A stretch of DNA of 44,891 nucleotides from Nonomuraea antri (GTDB lineage: Bacteria; Actinomycetota; Actinomycetes; Streptosporangiales; Streptosporangiaceae). The notes under the pieces were generated by a model. That model made no database searches. It was not told where the DNA came from and saw only the letters and a program-made list of their open reading frames with translations. The first letter of the stretch is position 1, and each line of letters starts with the position of its first letter. Below, in pieces: positions 18,055 to 25,287 of the stretch. Both the position numbers and the translations under genes were made by a program. The stretch covers positions 1 to 44,891 of the forward strand of contig NZ_JABCPZ010000066.1 of the NCBI RefSeq assembly GCF_013283785.1, written 5' to 3'.

Positions 18055-18107
18055 CGGTCAAGCAACTCCCGAGCTTCGCCCGTCAACGATGTCCTGAGGC
18101 CACACAA
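18055..18107 (-). repeat. right terminal inverted repeat of the IS481-family element
   Basis: Read on the minus strand it begins TGTGTGGCCTCAGGACATCG. A direct copy of its GTCAA..ATGTCCTGAG box lies further in, near 18010-18028. Confidence 0.7.
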
Positions 18108-18252
18108 CCATACTTCCCTGTCCCATCGGGCCACGGTGCGCGGCGGACGCTCAGTCGTCGGCTGCCCATCCTCCTGTCTTGTCGGCGGCAACCGGGCCCG
18201 GCGATCGAGCGGCTCCTTCCCGGGAGCGTTGCCGACTTCCCGCTCAACGAGG

Positions 18253-18990
18253 TCAGAGCGATGGTACGAGCGCTGCGATGGCGTCGAGGACGCGATCGAG
18301 TCCGTGCCCGAAGCGTTCCTCAGGGGCGAGGTGGGCGGTGCGGGAGTCGAGAACCGATCGGTTGAACAGGGGGAAGGCGCCGGATTCGACCACCTGGCGG
18401 ACATAAGGCCCCATGTAGTCCCGCTTCCAGCGCTCGGGGTCCAGGCCGGTGCGGCGGGCCTCCTCCAGCCAGCCGATCTCGCGGCGGATCGCGCTGTGGA
18501 CGTAGTCGTTCAGCATGCCGGCGAAGCCGGTGATGTCGTCGATGTCGAGCCCGGTCCCGTTGAAGGCGCTGAGTGCGAACTCGTGCACGCGCAGCAGGTG
18601 GGGGCCCAGCGTGGGCCGGCTGGTGAGCAGCGCGATCAGCCAGGGATGGCGTAGGCCGGCGGCGCGGGTCTGCCGGGCCAGCAGCGTCAGGTCGCCGCGC
18701 CACTCACCGGACGGGCCGTCGGGGAGCTCGATCTCGCTCATCGCCAGGTCGATCATGAGGTCGAACAGGTCGTCGCGCCGGGGTACGTAGCGGTAGAGCG
18801 ACATGGCGCCGGTGCCCAGCTCGCCCGCGATCCGCCGCATGGTCGCGGCCTCCACTCCTTCGGCGTCGGCGATCCGGACGGCCGTTCGGGTGATCTGCGC
18901 ACGGCTGTAGCCGGGGCGCCGTCCCGGGCCGGAGCGTTCGTGCGCCTCGGGCTGCATCCAGATGCTGGTGATGGGTTCCTCGTCGGCCAT
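18253..18990 (-). CDS. TetR/AcrR-family transcriptional regulator (TetR_C type)
   Basis: A 245-residue repressor. The DNA-binding domain is near residues 25-75: SRAQITRTAVRIADAEGVEA followed by TMRRIAGELGTGAMSLYRYV, the typical TetR helix-turn-helix. The C-terminal domain resembles that of the tetracycline-repressor subgroup. ATG 18990 (MADEEPITSI) is preceded by a strong GGGAGGAAG ribosome binding site, so it is preferred over the more distant in-frame ATG at 19044. The gene is divergent from a broken MFS exporter and an SDR, with a palindromic operator between them, so it most likely repressed that efflux/modification cassette. Confidence 0.9.
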   Translation of the reverse strand: MADEEPITSIWMQPEAHERSGPGRRPGYSRAQITRTAVRIADAEGVEAATMRRIAGELGTGAMSLYRYVPRRDDLFDLMIDLAMSEIELPDGPSGEWRGDLTLLARQTRAAGLRHPWLIALLTSRPTLGPHLLRVHEFALSAFNGTGLDIDDITGFAGMLNDYVHSAIRREIGWLEEARRTGLDPERWKRDYMGPYVRQVVESGAFPLFNRSVLDSRTAHLAPEERFGHGLDRVLDAIAALVPSL

Positions 18991-19041
18991 GCGCACCCCT
19001 TCCTCCCATTTGCGTACATGGTACCTGAATGAGCTATGGTC

Positions 19042-19068
19042 CATTTCACGTACGAAGTACGCGAAATG
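19042..19068. promoter_or_regulatory. operator palindrome between TetR and the MFS/SDR genes
   Basis: CATTTCACGTAC, spacer GAA, then GTACGCGAAATG is an inverted repeat with 12-base arms and one mismatch pair. It lies just upstream of the exporter start and 50 bases from the divergent TetR start. A second, weaker GTAC-ATG-GTAC repeat lies near 19014-19024. Confidence 0.7.
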
Positions 19069-19076
19069 GAGGACGC

Positions 19077-19681
19077 ATGGATCGATCCCGGCCCGATGCT
19101 GGGCATGATCACAGCCCCGTTGGACGGCATGATGCTCGACCCGGCGCTGCCGGTGATCGCGAAAAACCTCGGCGGGCTGGGAGTACTTCTCCTGGGTGGC
19201 GACCGGCTACCTGATCTGCATGGCCGCCACGACGCCGATCTGGGGCAAACTCGGCGACCTGTACGGCCGCAAGGTCGTCGTGCCGCCCCGGCACAGCGGC
19301 AGGCTCATAGGGCTGTTCGGGGTCATGATGCCGATCGCGTTCATCGCCGGGCCGCTGCTCGGCGGCCTGTTCGCCGACGTGGGCCGGCGGTGGGCGTTCT
19401 TCGTCAACCTGCCCGTCGGCGCGGCGGCCCTGCTGCTCATCGGCGCCGCCGTACGGCTGGAGCCGCGCCGGATCAGGGCGCGCATCGACTATCCGGGGGC
19501 GCTGCTGCTGACGGTGGTACTGGTCGCGCTCAGCCTGGTCGCCGGCTGGGGCGGCACCCGGTACGCCTGGGGATCCGCCCCGATCCTCGCCCTGATCCTC
19601 GTCGCGCTGGTGGCGCTGGCCGCCCTGCTGCCGGTGAAACGGCACGCGGCCGAGCCGGCCACCACCCCCTACACCGCATGA
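19077..19681 (+). pseudogene. MFS (DHA2-type) drug exporter, frameshifted and internally deleted
   Basis: The fragments spell a 14-helix MFS exporter N-terminus: MLGMITAPLDGMMLDPALPV and IAKNLGGL in one frame, then EYFSWVATGYLICMAATTPI and WGKLGDLYGRK (the conserved loop 2-3 motif) in the next. An ATG at 19077 with a GGAGG ribosome binding site is out of frame with both, implying an extra base near 19086-19092 as well as a slip near 19180. After RKVVVPPRHSG the sequence jumps to GVMMPIAFIAGPLLGGLFAD, so about 60-70 residues covering helices 3-5 are missing. The C-terminal half is also gone; the frame ends after about helix 8. It cannot make a working transporter. Confidence 0.8.
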
Positions 19682-19697
19682 GACAGAAAGGCACATC

Positions 19698-20447
19698 ATG
19701 ACGACATCGACCGGCAGGACGGCGCTGGTGACCGGCGCGAGCCGGGGCATCGGCCGCGCGATCGCCACCCGGCTGGCCCGCGAAGGCGCCCGGGTCGCCG
19801 TGCACTACGGCGGCGACCACGCCGCCGCCAAGGACACCGTCGCCGCCATCGAAGCGGCCGGCGGGCGGGCCTTCGCCGTCCAGGCCGAGCTGGGCGCGCC
19901 CGGCGACGCCGAAGCCCTGTGGGCCGCCTTCGACGCGCACGCCGACGGGCTGGACGTCCTGGTCAACAACGCGGGCATCCTCGGTGACCAGAGCGAGATC
20001 GACGGCGTCACGCGGGAGGGCTTCGAGCGCCTGTTCGCGGTCAACACCACCGCACCGTTCCTCATCACCCAGCAAGCCCTGCCACGGCTGCGCGACGGCG
20101 GGCGGATCATCACGGTGGGCACCATGCTGACCCGCGGGGCCGCCATGCCCAGGGCGATCGACTATGCCATGTCCAAGGCCGCGCTCGACGTCATGACCGT
20201 CGCCCTGGCCAAGCAGCTCGGGCCACGCGGCATCACCGTCAACCTCGTCGCCCCCGGCGTCATCGACACCGACATGCACCAAGGACGCCTGGTCGGCCCG
20301 GCCCTGACCTGGCTGACCGCCCAGACGCCCCTCGGCCGGCTCGGCACACCGCAGGACGTGGCCGACGCCGTCGCCTTCCTCGCCTCCGACGACAGCCGCT
20401 ACATCACCGGACACCGGCTCGACGTCTCAGGCGGGACGACCATGTAA
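19698..20447 (+). CDS. SDR-family oxidoreductase (classical type)
   Basis: A 249-residue short-chain dehydrogenase/reductase. The Rossmann cofactor motif is TGASRGIG (12-19), the structural motif NNAG is at 90-93, and the active-site YxxxK is Tyr156/Lys160 in DYAMSKAAL. The family end motif TGHRLDVSGGTTM is present. Basic residues after the glycine motif suggest NADPH use. The usual catalytic Ser about 13 residues before the Tyr is not visible: the segment reads TVGTMLTRGAAM, with Thr142 the nearest hydroxyl residue. The ribosome binding site AGAAAGG precedes ATG 19698. It lies 16 bases behind the broken exporter, in the same TetR-controlled unit. The substrate is unknown. Confidence 0.9.
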   Translation: MTTSTGRTALVTGASRGIGRAIATRLAREGARVAVHYGGDHAAAKDTVAAIEAAGGRAFAVQAELGAPGDAEALWAAFDAHADGLDVLVNNAGILGDQSEIDGVTREGFERLFAVNTTAPFLITQQALPRLRDGGRIITVGTMLTRGAAMPRAIDYAMSKAALDVMTVALAKQLGPRGITVNLVAPGVIDTDMHQGRLVGPALTWLTAQTPLGRLGTPQDVADAVAFLASDDSRYITGHRLDVSGGTTM

Positions 20448-20457
20448 CCCCGCGAGT

Positions 20458-20511
20458 GCCGCCCCGTGACGAGCCCTTCCTACCTGCGGGACGCGGGCGT
20501 CACGGGGCGGC
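20458..20511. terminator. bidirectional terminator hairpin between convergent SDR and TetR genes
   Basis: GCCGCCCCGTGACG (20458-20471) pairs perfectly with CGTCACGGGGCGGC (20498-20511), giving a 14-bp stem with a 26-base loop. It includes the stop codon of the TetR gene. There is no T-run, as is usual for actinomycete terminators. Confidence 0.65.
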
Positions 20512-21084
20512 GGGTGCGGCGATCTTCGCCAGTGCCCGCAGCCCCTCCAGCACTTCGGCCGAGGTGGGTGCGCTCGCCGGATTGCTGAGACTCTGGACCA
20601 TCACCCCGGTCATCAGCGCGGTCTGCACCATGCCGAGGGTGCGGGCGGAGTGATCGGAGACGGTCTCCTCCGGCACGCTCTGCAGGATCGCGGCCATGCC
20701 ACGCCAGCCCTGCGCGACACCGCCGGCCAGGTGGGCGGCCAGGTCGGGCTGCCGCTGCGCCTGCAGGAACAGCTCCACCGTGGCCAGCCACAGGTCGGGA
20801 TGCGCGGTGAACTGCTCGATGAGCCCGTCCCACATGCGCTCGAAGCCGCGGGCCGCGTCGTCGCCCGCGCCCGGGGCCAGGGCGCGGCCGAGGCTGTCTC
20901 CCCACTCGTCCAGCAGGTCGAACAGCGCCTGGGTGAGCAGGGCCTCCCGCGATCGGTAGTGGTAGCCGATCGCGGCGGTGCTCACGCCCGCCGCGCCGGC
21001 GATGTCGCGCACGCTGGTGCGGTCGTAGCCCTTCTCGCGCAGGCACCGCTTGGCGGCCGCGAGCAGGTCTTCACGGTTTCCCAT
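20500..21084 (-). CDS. TetR/AcrR-family transcriptional regulator
   Basis: A 194-residue repressor starting MGNREDLLAAAKRCLREKGY. The helix-turn-helix is SVRDIAGAAGVSTAAIGYHY (about 24-43), followed by the RSREALLTQAL helix. The C-terminal ligand domain (about 60-190) has no recognised ligand signature. A start nine bases further upstream (MCRMGN) is possible. The gene is divergent from a secreted carboxylesterase across a 123-base gap that holds two direct repeats with CGATCG cores, so it probably controls both genes. The 3' end converges on the SDR gene through a shared hairpin. Confidence 0.9.
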   Translation of the reverse strand: MGNREDLLAAAKRCLREKGYDRTSVRDIAGAAGVSTAAIGYHYRSREALLTQALFDLLDEWGDSLGRALAPGAGDDAARGFERMWDGLIEQFTAHPDLWLATVELFLQAQRQPDLAAHLAGGVAQGWRGMAAILQSVPEETVSDHSARTLGMVQTALMTGVMVQSLSNPASAPTSAEVLEGLRALAKIAAPAAP

Positions 21085-21114
21085 GCGGCACACCCTACCA
21101 ACAGATTAGCGCAA

Positions 21115-21174
21115 TCGTTTCATTCGATCGTTTTGCTCGTTCGTTTGACTCGATCGTGCAAATCTGGCTATGGT
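21115..21174 (+). promoter_or_regulatory. tandem TetR-type operators overlapping the esterase promoter
   Basis: TCGTTTCATTCGATCGTT (21115-21132) and TCGTTTGACTCGATCGTG (21141-21158) are direct repeats spaced 26 bases start to start. The second contains a good -35 box, TTGACT (21145-21150). A -10-like TATGGT (21169-21174) follows after 18 bases. A repressor bound here would block transcription toward the esterase. Confidence 0.6.
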
Positions 21175-21207
21175 CCTCCCATCGCTTGACGGACAGGGAG
21201 ACCGAAC

Positions 21208-22737
21208 ATGAAGAAGACGATCGCGGCGACGGGCCTCGGCCTCGCTCTGCTGGCCACCATGGCGCCGACCGCGCAGGCCGCCGCCGACCCCTCGGTCGTG
21301 GTCACCTCGAAGGGCGCGGTGCGCGGGAGCGTCGGCCAGCAGGTGCGCTCCTTCCAGGGCATCCCGTACGCCGAGGCCGCCCGTTTCGCCGCGCCCCGCC
21401 CGGCCACCTCCTGGACCGGAGTGCGTGACGCCACCAGGCCGGGCGCCGTGTGCGCGCAGCCCGCCGGCTACCCCATCGGCAAGCCCAGCACGGACGAGGA
21501 CTGCCTGAACCTCAACGTGACCACGCCCGTGGGCAAGCGCGGCAAGCTGCCGGTGATCGTGTGGATCCACGGCGGCAGCATGATGTTCGGCATGGGCGAC
21601 CTGTACGGCCCCGACCGGCTCGCGGCCGGCGGCGCCGTCGTGGTGTCGATGAACTACCGTCTGGGCGTCGCCGGTTTCCTGACCCACCCGTCGCTGAAGG
21701 AGTCCGGCGGCCTCGCCCTGGACGATCAGCGCCAGGCGCTGCGCTGGGTGGGCGAGAACATCGCGGCCTTCGGCGGCGACGCGGGCAACGTGACGATCAT
21801 GGGCCAGTCGGGCGGCGGCTTCGCCGTCTGCGGCCATCTCGCCTCGCCTGCCTCAGCCGGGCTGTTCCACCGGGCGATCGTGCAGAGCGCGCCCTGCGGC
21901 ATCCCGGGCAACGCCTCCCGCACCCCGGCCGTGGCCCGGGCCGAGAGCAAGGAGGTGATCGAGAAGGTGGGCTGCGCCGACGCGTCCGACGTGGCCGGCT
22001 GCCTGCGCGAGGTCCCGATGGACCGGCTGCTGAAGGCGTACGGCACGGCGCGGGAACCGCGCCCGGTCAGCGGCACGCCCGCGCTGCCGCTCCCGGTCGA
22101 CGAGGCCCTGCGCACGGGCCGGTTCAACCGCGTCCCCGTCCTGTACGGAGTCAACCACGACGAGGAGAACGGCATGATCCTCGGCCTGGAACTGGCGACG
22201 GGCAAGCCCCTGCCGGCCGCGGACTACCGGCCCGCGATCGAGCAGGCCTACGGCAAGAGGGCCGGCGCCGTGCTCAAGCGCTACCCGCTGGGCGCCTCGG
22301 CGGGCAGGACCCTGGCGCGGGTGAAGACCGACTCGACCTGGTCGGCGCCGACCCTCGACACCGCCCGCACGTTGTCCCGCTGGACTTCCACGCGCATGTT
22401 CGAGTTCGCCGAGCGTAAGACCCCCTGGTACGCGGGTTACCCGAAGCCGAGCTTCCCCGCCGCCGCCCAGCACATGGCCGAGCTGCCGTACCTGTTCGAC
22501 CTGGCCCTGTTCGACAAGCTCTCGCCCCGGCAGGCCGCACTCGGTGACCGGCTGATCGGCGCCTGGATCCGTTTCGCCGCCACCGGCGACCCCAACGGCG
22601 GCGGCGAGCGGACCTGGCCCCGCCTGCGCGACGACCGCGGCCAGGCCGGCTGGCACGTGCAGTCCCTGACGTCCGGGGCCTGGAAGCGGGCCGACTTCGT
22701 CACCGACCACGGCTACCGCTTCTGGAGCGGCAACTGA
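21208..22737 (+). CDS. secreted type-B carboxylesterase/lipase
   Basis: A 509-residue serine esterase of the carboxylesterase type-B family. A Sec signal peptide (MKKTIAATGLGLALLATMAP, then TAQAAA) exports it. Family markers are FQGIPYAEAARFAAPRPATSW, DEDCLNLNV, the oxyanion loop WIHGGSMMFG (119-128) and MNYRLGVAGFL. The nucleophile is Ser201 in GQSGGG, where most relatives have GESAGG. The acid is probably the Glu in YGVNHDEENG and the base the His in AQHMAELPYLFD. Paired cysteines (82/99 and C-rich pairs after 208) suggest disulfides, as expected outside the cell. The ribosome binding site ACAGGGAG precedes ATG 21208. It is paired with the divergent TetR gene and ends in a strong hairpin. 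The natural ester is unknown. Confidence 0.92.
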   Translation: MKKTIAATGLGLALLATMAPTAQAAADPSVVVTSKGAVRGSVGQQVRSFQGIPYAEAARFAAPRPATSWTGVRDATRPGAVCAQPAGYPIGKPSTDEDCLNLNVTTPVGKRGKLPVIVWIHGGSMMFGMGDLYGPDRLAAGGAVVVSMNYRLGVAGFLTHPSLKESGGLALDDQRQALRWVGENIAAFGGDAGNVTIMGQSGGGFAVCGHLASPASAGLFHRAIVQSAPCGIPGNASRTPAVARAESKEVIEKVGCADASDVAGCLREVPMDRLLKAYGTAREPRPVSGTPALPLPVDEALRTGRFNRVPVLYGVNHDEENGMILGLELATGKPLPAADYRPAIEQAYGKRAGAVLKRYPLGASAGRTLARVKTDSTWSAPTLDTARTLSRWTSTRMFEFAERKTPWYAGYPKPSFPAAAQHMAELPYLFDLALFDKLSPRQAALGDRLIGAWIRFAATGDPNGGGERTWPRLRDDRGQAGWHVQSLTSGAWKRADFVTDHGYRFWSGN

Positions 22738-22752
22738 GCCGCAGCCGCTGAA

Positions 22753-22784
22753 AAGGGTGCGCCCCGAGAAGGGGGCGCACCCTT
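22753..22784 (+). terminator. strong intrinsic-type terminator after the esterase gene
   Basis: AAGGGTGCGCCCC (22753-22765), loop GAGAAG, then GGGGCGCACCCTT (22772-22784): a perfect 13-bp stem starting 16 bases after the stop codon. Confidence 0.85.
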
Positions 22785-22841
22785 CGGCGTGCGGAAGCTC
22801 GGGCCGCTGCCACCAGGCGCCTGCCTGACGTTTCCGGTGAT

Positions 22842-23735
22842 CTACTGCTCAGCCGGGTCAGGCCGGCCGCCCAGACGGGGAAACTCGATATGAGTGAGGA
22901 GTTCGGAAACCTCCCAGAGCTTTTGCGCGATGTCATCGTCGAGTGCTTCACCGGACAATTCTTCGAGTGCGGCGGGGCCGCGTACCCCGAACCGGCTGGG
23001 GCCGGAGAAGCTTGCGCCGGGGACGTCGCCGACGGTGGCCAGCAGGGTCGGCCGGGCCCCGCCTTCTGGGCTTTGGGCCAGCAGCCGCGTTCCCAGTGCG
23101 AGGGTGCGGTCCAGGATCCGCCGGCCGGTGGTCATGGTGAATCCGGTGGCTGCCCAGCCGGGATGCGCCGCCGTGGCCAGGATCGGCGAGCCGGCTCTGA
23201 TCAGGCGGCGCTGCAGTTCCCGGGTGAACAGCAGGTTGGCCAGCTTGGTCTGTCCGTAGGCGCCGAACGGCCGGTAGGGCCGTCGTTGCCACTGCAGGTC
23301 CGCGAAGTCGATGTGTGCGCTGCGGTAGTTGGTGGACGACACGGTGATCACCCGCCTGGTGATCCGGCTCAGGAGCAGATTCGTCAATGCGAAGTGCCCG
23401 AGATGGTTGACGCCGAACTGGCTCTCGAAGCCGTCGGCGGTGTGCCGCAGGGTGTCGGTCATGGAACCGGCGTTGTTGATCAGGTGGTCGATGGGGCCGT
23501 CCATCGTGCGGGCGAACTCGCGCACGGAGGTCAGCGACCCGAGGTCGAGCGGGCGCGACTCGGTGAGTCCGCCTATCTCGGCGGCGGCCGCGCGCCCGCG
23601 GGTCTGGTCGCGCACGGCGAGAATGACCCGTGCGCCCTTCGCCGCCAGCGCGGCAGCGGTGGCCTTGCCGATGCCGCTGCTGCCGCCGGTGATGATGACG
23701 GTCCGGCCGGTCTGATCGGGGATGTGCATGGTCAT
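22842..23735 (-). CDS. SDR-family NAD(P)-dependent oxidoreductase (retinol dehydrogenase/protochlorophyllide reductase-like)
   Basis: A 297-residue SDR with TGGSSGIG (16-23) for NAD(P) binding, RPLDLGSLTSVREFA for the adenine-site Asp region, HLINNAGSM, the strand VITVSSTNY with the catalytic Ser, and Tyr/Lys in AYGQTKLANLLF. The long insertion after the Ser (HIDFADLQWQRRPYRPF) and the motif AAHPGWAATGF are typical of the subgroup related to retinol dehydrogenases and light-dependent protochlorophyllide reductases. ATG 23735 (MTMHIPDQTG) is used because the in-frame sequence further upstream is not protein-like and would run into the hydrolase remnant. Its codirectional upstream neighbour is that gutted hydrolase, 70 bases away. 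The substrate is unknown. Confidence 0.88.
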   Translation of the reverse strand: MTMHIPDQTGRTVIITGGSSGIGKATAAALAAKGARVILAVRDQTRGRAAAAEIGGLTESRPLDLGSLTSVREFARTMDGPIDHLINNAGSMTDTLRHTADGFESQFGVNHLGHFALTNLLLSRITRRVITVSSTNYRSAHIDFADLQWQRRPYRPFGAYGQTKLANLLFTRELQRRLIRAGSPILATAAHPGWAATGFTMTTGRRILDRTLALGTRLLAQSPEGGARPTLLATVGDVPGASFSGPSRFGVRGPAALEELSGEALDDDIAQKLWEVSELLTHIEFPRLGGRPDPAEQ

Positions 23736-23805
23736 GAGGTGATGGCGGTCTTTCGGTGATCGTGTTGCGCGGTGTTCGAGATCGACGGCTTCCGAATGCG
23801 CCGGT

Positions 23806-24195
23806 TCACAGGCTGTTCCAGAAGTCCGACAGCATGCGGGCGGCCCGGGCCGGGTCCTGAAGCATCCACCAGTGACCGAGCGCGTCGAGGTCGACGGCAC
23901 GGGCGCCGGCGCGCTGGGCGGCGCGGTGGCGGAGCGCGACGCTGCCGGCGGTGAGGTCGTCGGTGGCCACGGGAACCAGACCGGGCCGGGCCGCGACGTC
24001 TCCCGAGAAGGTCTCCTCGACGTGGCGCTCCCCGTGGTCCAGGAAGGTGGCGCCGAAGTCTGCGGGAAGTGCGGCGCCGAAGCCCGGAGGTGAGAGCCGG
24101 ACCACGTCCTGCCGCTGGGACCTGGGCAGTTTGCTGATCAGCGGAGCCCAGACCGCGGAGGTCACCGGGACGCCGTGGACAAAGACAATGGTCAT
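23806..24195 (-). pseudogene. alpha/beta hydrolase with an internal deletion removing the nucleophile
   Basis: The frame starts as a standard alpha/beta hydrolase: MTIVFVHGVPVTSAVWAPLI, with the oxyanion HG motif, then SPPGFGAALPADFGAT. It ends as one too: GLVPVATDDLTAGSVALRHR, then LDALGHWWMLQDPARAARML with the catalytic His. The middle is missing: after FGAT it jumps to FLDHGERHVEETFSGDVAAR. Relatives run to about 230-250 residues and carry a GHDWGG-type nucleophile elbow in that place; this one is 129 residues. The frame itself is open, so a short inactive protein could still be made. It is divergent from the LysR gene, its probable regulator. Confidence 0.7.
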
Positions 24196-24242
24196 GCCAG
24201 GTATGACACCACCGGACCGGCGGAGGCGTCCAAGGCCTGTAT

Positions 24243-24267
24243 TGCACCCCGTCATGCGAGAAGTGCA
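24243..24267. promoter_or_regulatory. candidate LysR-type binding site
   Basis: TGCAC (24243-24247) and GTGCA (24263-24267) form a dyad with a 15-base spacer, inside ATTGCAC...GTGCATAA, between the divergent hydrolase remnant and the LysR gene. Position and dyad shape fit LysR activators; no experimental support. Confidence 0.45.
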
Positions 24268-24290
24268 TAACGCGGGACTAGCCTGGGGGC

Positions 24291-25196
24291 ATGCTTCCCG
24301 ATCTGGATCTTCGGCTGGTCCGGTACTTCACGGTCGTCGCCGAGCAGTTGAACTTCGCCCGGGCGGCCGAGGAACTGCGTGTTGCCCAGCCGTCCCTGAG
24401 CCGTCAGATCCAGCGTCTGGAGAACACTCTCGGCGTGCGTCTCCTGGAGCGCACCACCCAGGGCAGCCGCCTCACCGCCGCGGGCGCGGCTTTCCTGCCC
24501 AAGGCACAGCAACTGCTGCACAACGCCCAGCAGGCGGTCCAGGCCGCCTTGGCCGCGGCGCCGGCGCGCACGATCACCATCGGGTACGTCGACGATCTCG
24601 TCATCACCCCCGCCGTGCGCGACCTGCGCCGGCGATTTCCGGACGCCCACGTCCGCACTCGTCACCTCGGCTCGCAGGACGCCTCCATGCTGCTGGAGCG
24701 GCAGGTCGATGCCCTGGTCACCCGTACGCCGCTGCCGATCCCAGCCGCGGATCTGGCGGTGACGGTTCTGTACTCCGAGGCCCGGGTCCTGCTCGTGCCC
24801 GCGTCGCACCGCCTCGCGGGGAGAGAGGCGGTCACGGCCGGCGACATCGCCGCGGAACCACTCGTGGGCTGTACCGGGATGGGCGTCGAATGGACCACCT
24901 TCTGGCGGCTCGAACCCCGATCGGGCAGCGAACCCGCCCCGGTGGGTCCTGTCTTGGCCGAGGCCTACGAGGACAAGCTCGAGGCCATCGCCGACGGCAC
25001 CGCCATCGCCATCGTCCCGGCCGGCGACCGGCGCCACACCCTGCGTCCCGACCTGGTCACGGTGGCGCTCGACGGGATCGAGCCTTGCCAGATCGTCGTG
25101 GCAACCCGGACCGCGGACACGAACCCACTCGTCACAGAGTTCGTGCGATCCGCGAAGGATCTCCTGGTGGGACAGGCACTTCCCGCACCTGCCTGA
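24291..25196 (+). CDS. LysR-family transcriptional regulator
   Basis: A 301-residue regulator. The N-terminal winged helix is canonical: LRLVRYFTVVAEQLNFARAA followed by EELRVAQPSLSRQIQRLENT and LGVRLLERTTQG. The C-terminal substrate-binding domain (about 90-295) starts TITIGYVDDLVI and has the hinge VLLVPASHRLAGREAV. The gene is divergent from the alpha/beta hydrolase remnant, with a TGCAC-GTGCA dyad between them, which is the usual arrangement for a LysR protein and its target. Because the target is broken, the regulator may now be orphaned unless it also acts elsewhere. The effector is unknown. Confidence 0.92.
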   Translation: MLPDLDLRLVRYFTVVAEQLNFARAAEELRVAQPSLSRQIQRLENTLGVRLLERTTQGSRLTAAGAAFLPKAQQLLHNAQQAVQAALAAAPARTITIGYVDDLVITPAVRDLRRRFPDAHVRTRHLGSQDASMLLERQVDALVTRTPLPIPAADLAVTVLYSEARVLLVPASHRLAGREAVTAGDIAAEPLVGCTGMGVEWTTFWRLEPRSGSEPAPVGPVLAEAYEDKLEAIADGTAIAIVPAGDRRHTLRPDLVTVALDGIEPCQIVVATRTADTNPLVTEFVRSAKDLLVGQALPAPA

Positions 25197-25255
25197 CCGG
25201 GAAATCGCCGCCCCGCGGGCCCTGCCGGATCTGGACCCGATCGAGGCTTGTACCG

Positions 25256-25283
25256 AAACTGTACCGGCTGACCGGTATAGTTT
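25256..25283. promoter_or_regulatory. autoregulatory operator overlapping the -10 box of a leaderless TetR gene
   Basis: AAACTGTACCGG, spacer CTGA, then CCGGTATAGTTT is a 12-base inverted repeat with one mismatch. TATAGT (25276-25281), a good -10 box, lies in its right arm. Transcription would begin at about 25288, exactly the ATG, so the message appears leaderless and the operator would occlude RNA polymerase. Confidence 0.7.
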
Positions 25284-25287
25284 GGGT

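Larger units (their letters stand above)
16018..18107 (-). mobile_element. IS481-family insertion sequence, ~2.09 kb, with iterated end repeats
   Basis: The ends match as imperfect inverted repeats of about 50 bases. The left end at 16018 reads TGTGTGGTCTCGCGACTTCC and continues TTGACCGGG. The reversed right end at 18107 reads TGTGTGGCCTCAGGACATCG and continues TTGACGGGC. The motif (C)TCAGGACAT.NTTGAC recurs further in on both sides (near 16050-16068 and 18010-18028). One transposase gene fills the element on the minus strand. I could not find a convincing target-site duplication. Confidence 0.8.
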
